A stretch of 64,000 nucleotides of DNA from Rhodopseudomonas palustris. Its GTDB lineage: Bacteria; Pseudomonadota; Alphaproteobacteria; Rhizobiales; Xanthobacteraceae. Positions within the stretch are counted from its first letter, which is position 1. Each line of letters starts with the position of its first letter. Positions 9,275 to 18,692 of the stretch are shown here, piece after piece. The translations under genes and the position numbers were made by a program. The stretch lies in the NCBI RefSeq assembly GCF_013415845.1, contig NZ_CP058907.1, forward strand, positions 2,604,001 through 2,668,000, read 5' to 3'. The notes beneath the pieces were generated by a model. The model worked only from the letters and a program-made list of their open reading frames with translations, was not told the origin of the DNA and did not search any database.

Positions 9275-9973
9275 TCAAGATTGCGCGGCAGCGAGCACCT
9301 GATCGGCGTGGCCGTCGACCTTCACGTTGCGCCACACCCGCGCGACGCGGCCATCGGCGTCGATCAAAACCGTGGTGCGAATAATCCCTTGGAACTTTCG
9401 GCCGTACAGCGATTTCTCGCCCCAGGCACCATACGCTTCGAGCATCGCGTGCGTGGGGTCGGACAATAGCGGCGTCGCCAGCTGATGCTTGTCGCGGAAC
9501 GAGTCCTGCGCCTTCACCGAGTCGGCCGAAACGCCGAGGACGGCCGTGCCGCAGGCTTTGAAATCGGCGGCGAGCCGGGTGAAGTCGATCGCCTCACGGG
9601 TGCAGCCGGGCGTGTTGGCCTTCGGGTAGAAGAACAGCACCAGCTTGCGACCGGCGAAGTCGGCGCGCGAGATCTCGCCGCCGCCATCGCGCGGCAGCTT
9701 GAAGTCCGGCGCAACGCTGCCTTCGGCCAGGCCCGCTGGCTTGGTCGCCGAGGGCTTGGTGGCGGCGGATTTGGTCGCGGGCTTTGCGGCAGCCTTCGTC
9801 GCCGCCGTCTTGGCTGCGGGCGCCTTTGCAGCGGGTGACTTGGCGGCCTTCTTCACCGCCGTGGTTTTCGCGGCGGTGGTCTTGGCCGCCGCCTTCGTCG
9901 TCACCTTGGAGGTTTTCTCGACCGCGGGCTTGGCGGTCTTCTTGGATGGTTTCTTGGGCGTCGGCTTGGGCAT
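9275..9973 (-). CDS. bcp: Peroxiredoxin (Bcp/PrxQ) with Lys/Ala-rich N-terminal tail
   Basis: Thiol peroxidase reducing hydrogen peroxide and organic hydroperoxides. Of 232 residues, the first 80 or so form a low-complexity Lys/Ala/Thr/Pro tail of the histone-H1 type (repeats such as AAKTTAVKKAAKSPAAK). The AhpC/TSA fold follows from GSVAPDFKLP, with the peroxidatic Cys in NTPGCTREA (Cys124). E. coli Bcp has its resolving Cys five residues later; here that place is Ile129, and the nearest other Cys is Cys141. The start at 9973 has a strong AAGGAAGG ribosome site; a start at 10009 lacks one. The basic tail suggests nucleic-acid association, which is inference. Confidence 0.9.
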   Translation of the reverse strand: MPKPTPKKPSKKTAKPAVEKTSKVTTKAAAKTTAAKTTAVKKAAKSPAAKAPAAKTAATKAAAKPATKSAATKPSATKPAGLAEGSVAPDFKLPRDGGGEISRADFAGRKLVLFFYPKANTPGCTREAIDFTRLAADFKACGTAVLGVSADSVKAQDSFRDKHQLATPLLSDPTHAMLEAYGAWGEKSLYGRKFQGIIRTTVLIDADGRVARVWRNVKVDGHADQVLAAAQS

Positions 9974-10254
9974 GCGCCTTCCTTTCGTCGCTTTCGAAGG
10001 GTCAAACATCGATTATCGCCAGGAAACGATGCGAGTTTGCCGCTGCTGGGCAAATCCGTCGACCTCGGGGTATGGTTGCAGGGATTCGGCGTACCGACCA
10101 TCCCCGTTTGTTCAATGGGCCCGTTGGGCCGGTGGCGAGTTGAGGTTTCAAGCGAGGATTGGCAGCAATGCCGCCACAGGAGCGCATCCTGCGCGACGGC
10201 GCACACCCCTCCCGCGAAGAACCGGCTCCTGACGCGCGCGTGCAACGAGAGGCA
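9974..10254. other. Divergent intergenic region bcp/YhdP-like gene
   Basis: 281 bp between two divergent genes, so it should hold both promoters. I could not identify convincing -35/-10 pairs or an operator. Confidence 0.35.
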
Positions 10255-13200
10255 ATGGCCAAACATCCGACGCCGGACCAGTCCGACCCGCACGCTGGCC
10301 ATGACTGCAACGATCCCCATTGGCACGAGGGTCATTGGGATCACGAGCACGAGGAAGATGCGCGGCATCGTGCGCGTAAGCTGCTGAAGCGCCGTAACCT
10401 CGGTCTGCATCGCATCGACGACTGGCCGAGCCGTCGCACCCCGGGTGCGCCATGGCTGAAGCGGACGCTGCTGACCATCGCGGTGGTCGGCGCCGTGCTG
10501 ATGGCTGGATTCGCCGGACTATGGCTGCGGCTCGGCGTCGGACCGATCAATGTCGACATGGTGACGCCGTGGCTTGCGGACGCAATCGAAGAGAACATCG
10601 GTCAGGGCAACACCGTTGAGATCGGCGGCACGCAAATCGAGCGGGCCGGCCGGATTCGTGTCGCGCTGCGGATTCGCGACATCGTGGTGCGCGACCGCGA
10701 TCACGTCGTGGTCGCCTCGGCGCCCAAGGCCGAAGTGCGGCTGTCCGGCGGGGCGCTGCTGACCGGCAAGCTGCGCGCCGAAAGCCTGCGGCTGGTCGGG
10801 GCCGAGCTCGCGATCCGGATCGATCCCGACGGCCAGGTGACGGTGTCGGCCGGTTCGACCGATCGGCCGCTCGCCACCGGCATCGCGCCCAGCGGCCGTC
10901 CGGCTGAATTCAAGCTGCCGACCCAGCCTGCGACCCCGGATGCTGGGGCGGTTGCACCCGGTGCCACGGCGCCGTCGGGATCCCCCACCACACCGCCGCC
11001 GGCCACCGATACGTCGGACACGATGAAGGGGGTGCTGGCCGGGCTCGAATGGCTCGACAGCCTGAGCCTGAGCGGGCTCGACGGGCAGAACCTCAATGAG
11101 ATCGGACTGAAGAACGGCAACCTGGTGGTCGATGACCAGCAGCGCGGCAACCGCTGGACCTTCGAGAACATCTCGCTCAGCTTGCGTCGCCCCAGCACGG
11201 GCGGCGTCGCGCTCAGCGTCGGCGAGGAGGGCGGGCTCAAGGCCTGGTCGCTCCGCGTTCAGGTCGGCCCGGCGCATGACGGCGTCCGCTCGGTCGAACT
11301 CCACGCCAACCAGGTGCCGACCCGGACCTTGCTGCTGGCGCTGCGGCTGAAGAACCTGACCTACAGCGCCGACTTCCCGCTGACCGGTGATCTGAAAGGC
11401 GAAGTCGGCCGCGACGGCGTGCCGACCTATTTCCGTGGCAAGCTGACCGCCGGTGCCGGCACCGTGATCGATTCCGACACGCCCGACTATCCGATGGCGA
11501 TCGACCAGATCGAAACCTCGTTCGAGTGGGATGCCAACCGACGTGTGCTGATCGCGCCGTTCAAGGTGCTGGCCGGCCCGAACCGGGTGACGCTGCTGGC
11601 TTCACTCGAGCCGCCGAACGGCAGCGTCAACGATTGGCGGCTCGGATTGTCCGGCGGCACCATCGTTCTGCCGGGCGCGCAGAACGAGAGTCCGCTGATC
11701 TTCAACCGGATTGCCGTCCGGGTCCGGTTCGACAGCGCCAACCGCCGTGTCCTGCTGACCCAGGCCGACGTCAGCAATGGTGAAATCGGCGTCGCCGGGT
11801 CCGGCAGCATCGATTACTCCAGCGAGCCCCGGCTGACGCTGGGCCTTGCTGGAACGCCGATGTCGGTCTCGGCGCTGAAACGGATGTGGCCGGCGCTGAT
11901 CGTGCCGGAGCTGCGCGAGTGGGTGAACGACAGAATCCTCGCCGGCTCGATTCAGACCATCGACATCGCGATCAACTCGCCGATGAAGAACCTGTCGCGC
12001 CGCGGTCCGCCGATCCCGGACGAAGGTCTCTTGGTCAACATCCTCGGCAACGGAGCGGCGATCCGTCCGGTCGATGGCATGCCGGTGGTGAAGGATGCCG
12101 ATATGCGGGTGCGGGTCACGGGCCGCACCGCGACGGTGGCGATCAATCAGGCTAATGCCGACACCGATGGCGGCCGCAAGGTGGCGCTGTCGGACATTCT
12201 GTTCGAGGTGCCGGATCTGGCGCCGAAGCCGGCACCGGCACGGATCAAGTTCAAACTCGAAGGCCCGGTGCCTGCCGTCGCCGAAGTGCTGGCCTCTGGC
12301 CGCCTTAGCGACGCTGCGGCGCTTCCGATCGATCCGAACACCAGCAAGGGAAACGTGTCGGCGCAGGTCGCGCTCGGCATGCCGATCCAGCGTGAGCTGA
12401 CCAAGCAGGACACCAGCTACTCGATCACCGCCGACCTGAATGGCTTCTCCGCCGACAAGCTGGCGATGGGGCAGAAGCTCGAAGCCAATACGCTGAAGGT
12501 GATCGCCAACAATCAGGGCTACCAGGTCAAGGGCGACGTCAAGATCAATGGCCAGGCGGCGGCGCTGGACTATCGCAAGCCGGTCGATGGCGATGCTGAC
12601 GTCAAGTTGCAGGCGACACTCGACGATGCCAGCCGCGCACGGCTCGGCGTCGATCTCGGCAGTGGTCTCAGCGGCCCGCTCGGCGTCAAGCTGACCGGCA
12701 AGATCGGCGACAACGAACAGGATTCCAAGTTCGGCATCGAAGCTGATCTCACCCCCGTGAAGGTCGACAATCTGCTGCCGGGCTGGAGCAAGCAGCCGGG
12801 CAAGCCCGGCAAGGCGACCTTCAACGTGACGCGCAAGCCTCAGTCGACGCGGCTCGATGATGTCACCCTCGAAGGTGGCGGCACGCTGATCAAGGGCTCT
12901 CTTGAAGTCGACCCCGACGGCGACCTGATCAACGTCAACTTCCCGGTGTACTCGCCGTCCGAGGGCGACAAGGCCATGCTGAAGGCCGACCGAGGTCCCG
13001 ACGGCGTGCTGAAGGCGGTGATGCGCGGTGACGTATTCGACGGCCGCGGCTTCATTCGCTCGGCGCTGTCGGGCAGCTCCACTGAAGCCAAGGGCAAGAG
13101 CATCGATTTCGATCTCGACCTGAAGTTCGGCGCGGTCGCCGGCTTTTCTGGCGAGGCGCTGCGCAGCCTCGACATCAAGACCACGCGCCGCAACGGCAGC

Positions 13201-13890
13201 ATCCGCAGCTTCACCATGAACGGCAAGCTCGGCCGCGACACGCCGATCACCGCCGATCTGCGAGGCCGCAATCAGGGCCGTGAAGTGATCTATCTCGAGA
13301 CCAACGACGCCGGCGCGTTCTTCCGCTTCACCGACAGCTACTCGAAGATGTATGGCGGCCAGCTCTCGCTGGCGGTGGAGCCGCCGGGCGGCGAGCCGCG
13401 CGAGAAGGAGGGCCTGATCAACGTCCGCGACTTCACCGTAAAGGGCGAAGCCGCGCTCGACCGTGTCGCCGCCGGCGCGCCGGGCGGACCGCCGCAGGGA
13501 CTGGCATTCTCGCGCCTGCGGGCCGAGTTCAGCCGGCAGAACGGCACGCTCACCATTCGCGACGGCGTGGTGAAGGGGCCGACGATCGGCGCCACGATCG
13601 AAGGCTCGATCGACTACGGCGCCAACCAGGTGCGGATGAGCGGCACCTTCGTGCCGATGTACGGGCTGAACAACATGTTCGGGCAGATCCCGATCGTCGG
13701 CCTGTTCCTCGGCGGCGGCAGCAACGAGGGCCTGATCGGCGTCACCTACGAAGTGGTGGGTACGCCGGGCAAGCCGGTGCTGCGGGTCAACCCGATCTCG
13801 GCGATGGCGCCGGGCGTGCTGCGCAAGATCTTTGAATTCAACACCGGCCGACAAAATAACGGCGCCGATTTCCCGGCGCCGCCCAACTAA
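10255..13890 (+). CDS. Giant AsmA/YhdP-like envelope protein (DUF3971-type)
   Basis: 1211 residues. A His-rich cytoplasmic head (residues about 10-35, with pieces such as DPHWHEGHWDHEHEED) is followed by a single membrane segment near 64-86 (LLTIAVVGAVLMAGFAGLWL) and a very long periplasmic body of beta-rich repeats. It ends in an AsmA-like C-terminal domain (GATIEGSIDYGANQVRMSGTF, then FGQIPIVGLFLGG). YhdP, TamB and AsmA relatives are thought to bridge inner and outer membranes and move phospholipids; this role is inferred from the family. The ATG at 10255 has GAGAGG just upstream; an in-frame start at 10159 is possible. The His-rich head is not usual in the family. Confidence 0.82.
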   Translation: MAKHPTPDQSDPHAGHDCNDPHWHEGHWDHEHEEDARHRARKLLKRRNLGLHRIDDWPSRRTPGAPWLKRTLLTIAVVGAVLMAGFAGLWLRLGVGPINVDMVTPWLADAIEENIGQGNTVEIGGTQIERAGRIRVALRIRDIVVRDRDHVVVASAPKAEVRLSGGALLTGKLRAESLRLVGAELAIRIDPDGQVTVSAGSTDRPLATGIAPSGRPAEFKLPTQPATPDAGAVAPGATAPSGSPTTPPPATDTSDTMKGVLAGLEWLDSLSLSGLDGQNLNEIGLKNGNLVVDDQQRGNRWTFENISLSLRRPSTGGVALSVGEEGGLKAWSLRVQVGPAHDGVRSVELHANQVPTRTLLLALRLKNLTYSADFPLTGDLKGEVGRDGVPTYFRGKLTAGAGTVIDSDTPDYPMAIDQIETSFEWDANRRVLIAPFKVLAGPNRVTLLASLEPPNGSVNDWRLGLSGGTIVLPGAQNESPLIFNRIAVRVRFDSANRRVLLTQADVSNGEIGVAGSGSIDYSSEPRLTLGLAGTPMSVSALKRMWPALIVPELREWVNDRILAGSIQTIDIAINSPMKNLSRRGPPIPDEGLLVNILGNGAAIRPVDGMPVVKDADMRVRVTGRTATVAINQANADTDGGRKVALSDILFEVPDLAPKPAPARIKFKLEGPVPAVAEVLASGRLSDAAALPIDPNTSKGNVSAQVALGMPIQRELTKQDTSYSITADLNGFSADKLAMGQKLEANTLKVIANNQGYQVKGDVKINGQAAALDYRKPVDGDADVKLQATLDDASRARLGVDLGSGLSGPLGVKLTGKIGDNEQDSKFGIEADLTPVKVDNLLPGWSKQPGKPGKATFNVTRKPQSTRLDDVTLEGGGTLIKGSLEVDPDGDLINVNFPVYSPSEGDKAMLKADRGPDGVLKAVMRGDVFDGRGFIRSALSGSSTEAKGKSIDFDLDLKFGAVAGFSGEALRSLDIKTTRRNGSIRSFTMNGKLGRDTPITADLRGRNQGREVIYLETNDAGAFFRFTDSYSKMYGGQLSLAVEPPGGEPREKEGLINVRDFTVKGEAALDRVAAGAPGGPPQGLAFSRLRAEFSRQNGTLTIRDGVVKGPTIGATIEGSIDYGANQVRMSGTFVPMYGLNNMFGQIPIVGLFLGGGSNEGLIGVTYEVVGTPGKPVLRVNPISAMAPGVLRKIFEFNTGRQNNGADFPAPPN

Positions 13891-13913
13891 TCAGATAACG
13901 ACCTATCTCTGTT

Positions 13914-14024
13914 ATTGCGAGCCAACGGGGCCGGCCTCTGGTCGGTCCGATCACGGGCTCCGCGAAGCAATCCAAGCTCGGTACACGGAGTTGGATTGCC
14001 TCGTCGGCTTTGCCTCCTCGCAAT
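13914..14024. repeat. Palindromic intergenic repeat, copy 1
   Basis: An element bounded by ATTGCGAG (13914-13921) and its complement CTCGCAAT (14017-14024), with an inner inverted pair GCGAAGCAATCCAA (13962-13975) and TTGGATTGCCTCGT (13991-14004). The same layout recurs at 48345-48451. It lies between the convergent ends of the YhdP-like gene and the cytochrome b gene. Confidence 0.75.
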
Positions 14025-14038
14025 GACGAGGTCTGGCG

Positions 14039-14599
14039 TTACTTGCCCCGCAGCCACGGCACCATGCGGCCGAGCGTTGCGTCGTGGCGGAAGTACTGGT
14101 GCCACAGCGCGCCGATGACGTGGATCAACACGACGATCGCCGTCAAAAGAAACAGTGGTTCGTGCGCCGCATGCAGCGCGCCGGCGATCGCGTCGTTCTT
14201 CGCCAGCGGCGGAATGCCGAGCAGGTCGACGCCGCGGCCGGAGAACAGCGTCATGCCGAGGCCGGTGATCGGGACCGCGAGCAGCAGCAGGTACAGCAGG
14301 CCGTGGCTGATCCGGGCGATCACCTCGGTGATGCGCGGCGACGGCACCAAGTCCGGCGCGCCGTGGATCTTGATCCACAGGATGCGCAGCACGGCGAGGC
14401 CGAGCACCGCGGTGCCGACGGCCTTGTGCCAATCGTACAGCGTACGCCGCAGCGGGTCGGTTTTCTCCAACCCGTGTGCGTAGTTCATCGAGGCGAACAG
14501 GGCGATTACGGCGAAGAAAATCAGCCAGTGAATGAGGACAGCGAGCGCGCCGTATTGGGCGGGCCCTTTGTCGGCGGTATCAAGGGTCGTGGTCGTCAT
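14039..14599 (-). CDS. Cytochrome b561 family protein
   Basis: 186-residue integral membrane di-haem cytochrome with four transmembrane helices. Candidate haem-ligand histidines lie in LIHWLIFF (helix 1), the following YDWHKAVGT, ISHGLLYLLL, AAHEPLFL and LIHVIGALWHQYF. Such proteins pass electrons between quinone and a periplasmic acceptor, or act as superoxide:quinone oxidoreductase (CybB type). The start at 14599 (MTTTTLDTADKG) is preceded by CTTCGGAGACATC, a good ribosome site; in-frame starts farther out would add an atypical N-terminus. It stands alone. Confidence 0.85.
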   Translation of the reverse strand: MTTTTLDTADKGPAQYGALAVLIHWLIFFAVIALFASMNYAHGLEKTDPLRRTLYDWHKAVGTAVLGLAVLRILWIKIHGAPDLVPSPRITEVIARISHGLLYLLLLAVPITGLGMTLFSGRGVDLLGIPPLAKNDAIAGALHAAHEPLFLLTAIVVLIHVIGALWHQYFRHDATLGRMVPWLRGK

Positions 14600-14819
14600 G
14601 ATGTCTCCGAAGCGAAATCGCGGCACGTCAAAAACCGCCGCGCGAGCAGCCCACCGGATGATGCCCGGCAGAGCCGCGGCAGCGATGTGATCGAGCGCAA
14701 TTTGGCCGAACACATTTTGCTGATCGCAGGGGCGAGGGGCCGCTAATGGCCCGGTCTATGCCACGCAGGCATTGCGAAGTCATGACTGATAGCTGCGACT
14801 GCAACGCAACAGCGTGGGC

Positions 14820-16037
14820 TTATTGTCGCTCCCGCAGTGCCGGGACCACCAGGAACGGGATCATGCCGAGCACCACGCTGACCAGCGCGAAGCCGAGCAC
14901 CGGATTGTAGCTCTGGGTGAGGTCGTGCAGCAGGCCGCCGCACCACGAGCCGAACGCCGAGCCGAGGCCGCTGCCGATCGAGATCGTGCCGTAGATCGTG
15001 CCGACGCGCTTGCCGCGGAAGATGCTCATCGCGGTTGCGGTGATCAGCGGGCCGCGCGAGCCGATCATCGAGCCGAAGCAGATCACGAAGCCGCCGAGCA
15101 GCAACAGGTTCGGATACCACTGCAGCAGCCACAGCAGCACGAGGCCGGTGATCGAGATCGCGTAAGAGAACAGGATCGACGGCCGCCGTCCGATCACGCC
15201 ATCCAGCCAGCTCACGCCGAGCATGCCGACTACCAGCACGACGCCGGAGAAGCCCCAGGCGGTCGCTGCCTGTAGGGGCGTGAAACCTGCGTCGACCAGA
15301 TAGGCGACCACCTGCGCCGAGATCGAATACATCCCGATTGCGGTGAAGAAGAACGTCGCGAACAGCGCCCAGAACGCGTGATGGCGCATCGCGCTTCCCA
15401 GCGTCCAGCCGTCCTCGTCGGCATCCTGTGCGGGCCGTTGCGCGTGTGCGTCCGCCCCGGCGGCGAACCGGCGCCACGGCATCAGCGATAGCGGCACCAG
15501 CAGGATCAGCATCGCGCCGCCCAGGATCAGATACGCCTCGCGCCAGCCGTACCGGTCGATCAGCAGCTGCGCGATCGGCAGCATCACCAGCACGCCGGCG
15601 CCGATCGCCGAATACACCACCGCCATCGCGGTTGGCAGCCGCGCGCCGAACCAGCGGCCGAGCAGGATCGAGTTCGGAACGTTACCGGTGAAGGCGATGC
15701 CGAGGCCGACGCAGAGGCCGACGGTAAGCTGCAATTGCCACAGTCGCTCGGCATAAGCGGCGATCAGCAGCGCGCCGCCCAGCAGCGTCATGCCGAGGGT
15801 GTAGACCACGCGCGGGCCGTAACGATCGAACAGCCGGCCGACCAGAGGTGAGGCGAGGCCGGTGCACAGCGCCGTCAGCGAATAGATCGACACCACCTCG
15901 GCGCGGTCCCAGCCGAACGAGGCCGAGATCGGCAGCAGGAACACGGTGAAGCTCTCGCCGAGCCCGCGGCCGAGCAGCGACAGCACGAAGCACAGGCCGA
16001 GAATGAACAGGCCGGTGCGCGAGGCACGGTGATCCAA
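14820..16037 (-). CDS. MFS transporter
   Basis: 405 residues with about twelve hydrophobic helices split in two halves by a charged loop (about residues 190-215, AGADAHAQRPAQDADEDGW). The MFS motif A loop is visible in the first half as GRLFDRYGPR after helix 2, and a weaker copy (DGVIGRRPSI) in the second half. It resembles the monocarboxylate/oxalate-formate antiporter-like group, but the substrate cannot be read. It lies between a cytochrome b561 gene and tyrS, on the same strand as both, with separate spacing (220 and 84 bp). Confidence 0.85.
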   Translation of the reverse strand: MDHRASRTGLFILGLCFVLSLLGRGLGESFTVFLLPISASFGWDRAEVVSIYSLTALCTGLASPLVGRLFDRYGPRVVYTLGMTLLGGALLIAAYAERLWQLQLTVGLCVGLGIAFTGNVPNSILLGRWFGARLPTAMAVVYSAIGAGVLVMLPIAQLLIDRYGWREAYLILGGAMLILLVPLSLMPWRRFAAGADAHAQRPAQDADEDGWTLGSAMRHHAFWALFATFFFTAIGMYSISAQVVAYLVDAGFTPLQAATAWGFSGVVLVVGMLGVSWLDGVIGRRPSILFSYAISITGLVLLWLLQWYPNLLLLGGFVICFGSMIGSRGPLITATAMSIFRGKRVGTIYGTISIGSGLGSAFGSWCGGLLHDLTQSYNPVLGFALVSVVLGMIPFLVVPALRERQ

Positions 16038-16121
16038 GGACGATCCTTCCCGAACGAGTCCGCGTTTTTCACATCGAACGCGGTTTTGCCGGAAAGGAGC
16101 AGGGCCCGCCCGCGAATGGGG

Positions 16122-17378
16122 CTATGCAAGCCGAAGCAGCACGTGCTTCTTCTTGCCCATCGACAGCTTGATCACGCCGTCCGAGGACAGGTCGGTCGCG
16201 GTCAGCGTCATCTTCTCGTCGGTCACTGGCGCATCGTTGACCTTGAGGCCGCCGGCCTTGATCTGGCGGCGGGCTTCGCCGTTGGAGGCGACCAGCCCGG
16301 TCTTCTCCGCGAACGCCACCAGCACGCCGATCCCGGCATCGAGCTCGCCGCGGCTGATCTCGACGCTCGGCAGATCCTGCGCGGTGCCTCCCTGTTCGAA
16401 GGTGGTGCGCGCGGTGGCTTCCGCCTTGTCTGCCGCTTCGCGGCCGTGCATCAGCGCGGTCGCCTCGGTGGCCAGGATTTTCTTGGCGTCGTTGATCTCG
16501 GCGCCCTGCAGCTTCGACAGCCGCTCGATCTCGTCCATCGGCAGCAGCGTGAACAGCTTGAGGAAGCGGCCGACGTCGGCGTCCTCGGTGTTGCGCCAAT
16601 ACTGCCAGTAGTCGTACGGCGCCAGCATGTCGCCGTTGAGCCAGACGGCGCCAGCCGCGGTCTTGCCCATCTTGGCGCCCGAGGCGGTGGTGAGCAGCGG
16701 GCAGGTCAGTGCGTGAAGCTGGTGGGTGCCCATCCGGCGGCCGAGATCGACGCCGGTGACGATGTTGCCCCACTGATCCGAGCCGCCCATCTGCAGATTG
16801 CATTTATAGCGCCGCGCCAGCTCGACGAAGTCGTAGGACTGCAGGATCATGTAGTTGAATTCGATGAACGACAGCTCCTGCTCGCGGTCGAGCCGCAGCT
16901 TCACCGAGTCCATCGTCAGCATACGGTTGATCGAGAAGTGGCGACCGATCTCCCGCAGCATCTCGATGTAGTTCAGCTTGGTCAGCCACTCGGCGTTGTC
17001 GGCCATCAGCGCGTCGCTGTGACCGTCGCCGAACTTGATGAACTTCGAGAACGTGCCCTTGATCGACTCCTTGTTGGCGTCGATCTGCTCATAGGTGAGG
17101 ATCTTGCGGGTCTCGTCACGGCCCGACGGATCGCCGACGCGCGTGGTGCCGCCGCCCATCAGTGCGATCGGCTTGTTGCCGGTCGCCTGCAGCCAATGCA
17201 GCATCATGATCGAGAGCAGATGCCCGACATGTAGCGAGGCCGCGGTGCAGTCGTAACCGACATACGCGACCACTTCGCCCTTCGCCGCGAGCGCGTCCAG
17301 CGAGTCGGGGTCGGAAATCTGATGAATGAATCCCCGACTTTGGAGAACATTCATAAAATCAGACTTAAAAGCGGTCAT
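16122..17378 (-). CDS. tyrS: Tyrosyl-tRNA synthetase
   Basis: Charges tRNA-Tyr. 418 residues, the usual bacterial TyrRS length. The class I HIGH motif appears as HVGH (His50), the Tyr pocket as [12 protein letters not shown], and the KMSKS loop as KMGKT in [15 protein letters not shown]-terminal S4-like RNA-binding domain ([17 protein letters not shown] region) closes the protein. The start at 17378 gives [17 protein letters not shown], the usual opening. It is divergent from anmK. Confidence 0.96.
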   Translation of the reverse strand: MTAFKSDFMNVLQSRGFIHQISDPDSLDALAAKGEVVAYVGYDCTAASLHVGHLLSIMMLHWLQATGNKPIALMGGGTTRVGDPSGRDETRKILTYEQIDANKESIKGTFSKFIKFGDGHSDALMADNAEWLTKLNYIEMLREIGRHFSINRMLTMDSVKLRLDREQELSFIEFNYMILQSYDFVELARRYKCNLQMGGSDQWGNIVTGVDLGRRMGTHQLHALTCPLLTTASGAKMGKTAAGAVWLNGDMLAPYDYWQYWRNTEDADVGRFLKLFTLLPMDEIERLSKLQGAEINDAKKILATEATALMHGREAADKAEATARTTFEQGGTAQDLPSVEISRGELDAGIGVLVAFAEKTGLVASNGEARRQIKAGGLKVNDAPVTDEKMTLTATDLSSDGVIKLSMGKKKHVLLRLA

Positions 17379-17471
17379 CTGTATCGGTCTCTGATCACGG
17401 TTATTTCACGCATCGCGCAGATCGCGCGCGAAGACGCCCAGGAATGTCTTTCGGGCGCGTTACCCTGTGGC

Positions 17472-17498
17472 ATTATAAGAACTAGGTGTTTGACACAA
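17472..17498 (-). promoter_or_regulatory. Putative tyrS promoter
   Basis: On the minus strand a perfect TATAAT (17477-17472) is preceded by TTGTGT (17498-17493) at a 15-bp spacing, about 95 bp upstream of the tyrS start. The -10 is excellent and the -35 weak. Confidence 0.4.
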
Positions 17499-17535
17499 GT
17501 TGGACATTCCGCAGCGGCCAGAGAAGGCGCGTGCC

Positions 17536-18639
17536 ATGATGATGACGGCGATCGGACTGATGAGCGGGACGTCGCTCGACGGCGTCGATGTCGCTCTGAT
17601 CAAGACCGACGGACGGCGCGTCGGAGCGCTCGGACCGTCGGGCTACCGGCCTTACACCGAGACCGAGCGCAGCCTGCTGCGCCAAGCGCTTGCTGAAGCG
17701 GTGCAACTGACTGCGCGCGATGCTCGGCCCGGCGTGCTCGCCGAAGCCGAGCGCGCGGTGACGATCGCCCACGCCGAGGCTGTCGCCGCGTTTGTGGCGC
17801 AGAACCGGCTGTCCCCCGGGAGCGTCGATATCGTCGGCTTCCACGGCCAGACCGTGCTGCACCGGCCGGCCGAAAAGCTCACGGTGCAGATTGGCGACGC
17901 CAAGGCGCTGGCCAAGGCGATCCGCATCCCGGTGGTGTGCGACTTCCGCGCCGCGGATGTCGCGGCCGGCGGGCAGGGCGCGCCGCTGGTGCCGGTGTAT
18001 CACCGCGCGCTGGCGCAATCGCTCGGCCGCGACGGCCCGATCGGGGTGATCAATGTCGGCGGGGTCTCCAACGTCACTTATATCGACGGCACCGACACGC
18101 TGATTGCCTGCGACACCGGCCCAGGCAACGCGCTGCTCGACGACTTCATGTTCCGCACGCTCGGCAAGCCGTTCGATTGCGAAGGCCGGCTGGCGTCGCA
18201 GGGCGTGATCGATCAGGCGTGGCTCACGGAAGCGCTGCAGCATCCGTTCTTCGCCAAGCCGACGCCGAAATCGCTCGACCGCAACGACTTCGCCAACCTG
18301 ACCTTGCGCGACTGGTCGCCAGCGGACGGGGCGGCGACGCTGACGGCGTTCACCGCGCGCGCGATTGCGGCGGTGCTGCCGCTGCTGCCGAAGCCGCCTC
18401 AGAGTTGGATCGTGACCGGCGGCGGTGCGCGCAACCTGACGCTGATGCGGATGTTGCGCGAGGCGCTGGCTCCAGCCAGCGTCGAGAGCGCCGATGCGCT
18501 CGGCTGGTCGGCCGATGCGATGGAGGCGCAGGCGTTCGGCTTCCTCGCCACGCGCGGGCTGAAGGGGCTGCCGCTGAGCTATCCGGCGACCACGGGCGTC
18601 GCCTTTCCGATGACCGGCGGGCTTCTGGCGCGGCCGTAA
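17536..18639 (+). CDS. anmK: Anhydro-N-acetylmuramic acid kinase
   Basis: Phosphorylates 1,6-anhydro-MurNAc from cell-wall turnover, giving MurNAc-6-phosphate for recycling. 367 residues, the family length. It begins with the signature GLMSGTSLDGVDVALI (ATP-binding), has the sugar-site segment DFRAADVAAGGQGAPLVP, the NVGGVSNVTYI and DTGPGNALLD motifs, and the late VTGGGARNLTLM phosphate loop. The ATG at 17536 follows GAGAAGG by 8 bp; an upstream TTG at 17500 is less likely. Together with amiC, mrcA and the M23 peptidase it adds to the peptidoglycan theme of this end of the window. Confidence 0.93.
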   Translation: MMMTAIGLMSGTSLDGVDVALIKTDGRRVGALGPSGYRPYTETERSLLRQALAEAVQLTARDARPGVLAEAERAVTIAHAEAVAAFVAQNRLSPGSVDIVGFHGQTVLHRPAEKLTVQIGDAKALAKAIRIPVVCDFRAADVAAGGQGAPLVPVYHRALAQSLGRDGPIGVINVGGVSNVTYIDGTDTLIACDTGPGNALLDDFMFRTLGKPFDCEGRLASQGVIDQAWLTEALQHPFFAKPTPKSLDRNDFANLTLRDWSPADGAATLTAFTARAIAAVLPLLPKPPQSWIVTGGGARNLTLMRMLREALAPASVESADALGWSADAMEAQAFGFLATRGLKGLPLSYPATTGVAFPMTGGLLARP

Positions 18640-18643
18640 GGCA

Positions 18644-18674
18644 GATTCCGAAAACCGAAGACCGGTTTCGGATC
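18644..18674. terminator. Hairpin between convergent anmK and hydrolase genes
   Basis: GATTCCGAAAACC (18644-18656) and GGTTTCGGATC (18664-18674) form an inverted repeat with one unpaired A, placed 5 bp after anmK and 18 bp from the converging hydrolase stop. It could end transcription from both sides. Confidence 0.55.
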
Positions 18675-18692
18675 AGATGTTGCCCTCGCGAC

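Noticed and set aside
11602..13854. 750-codon open frame antisense to the YhdP-like gene
   Set aside because: Codon-register shadow of a firmly supported gene; no start signals or domain patterns.
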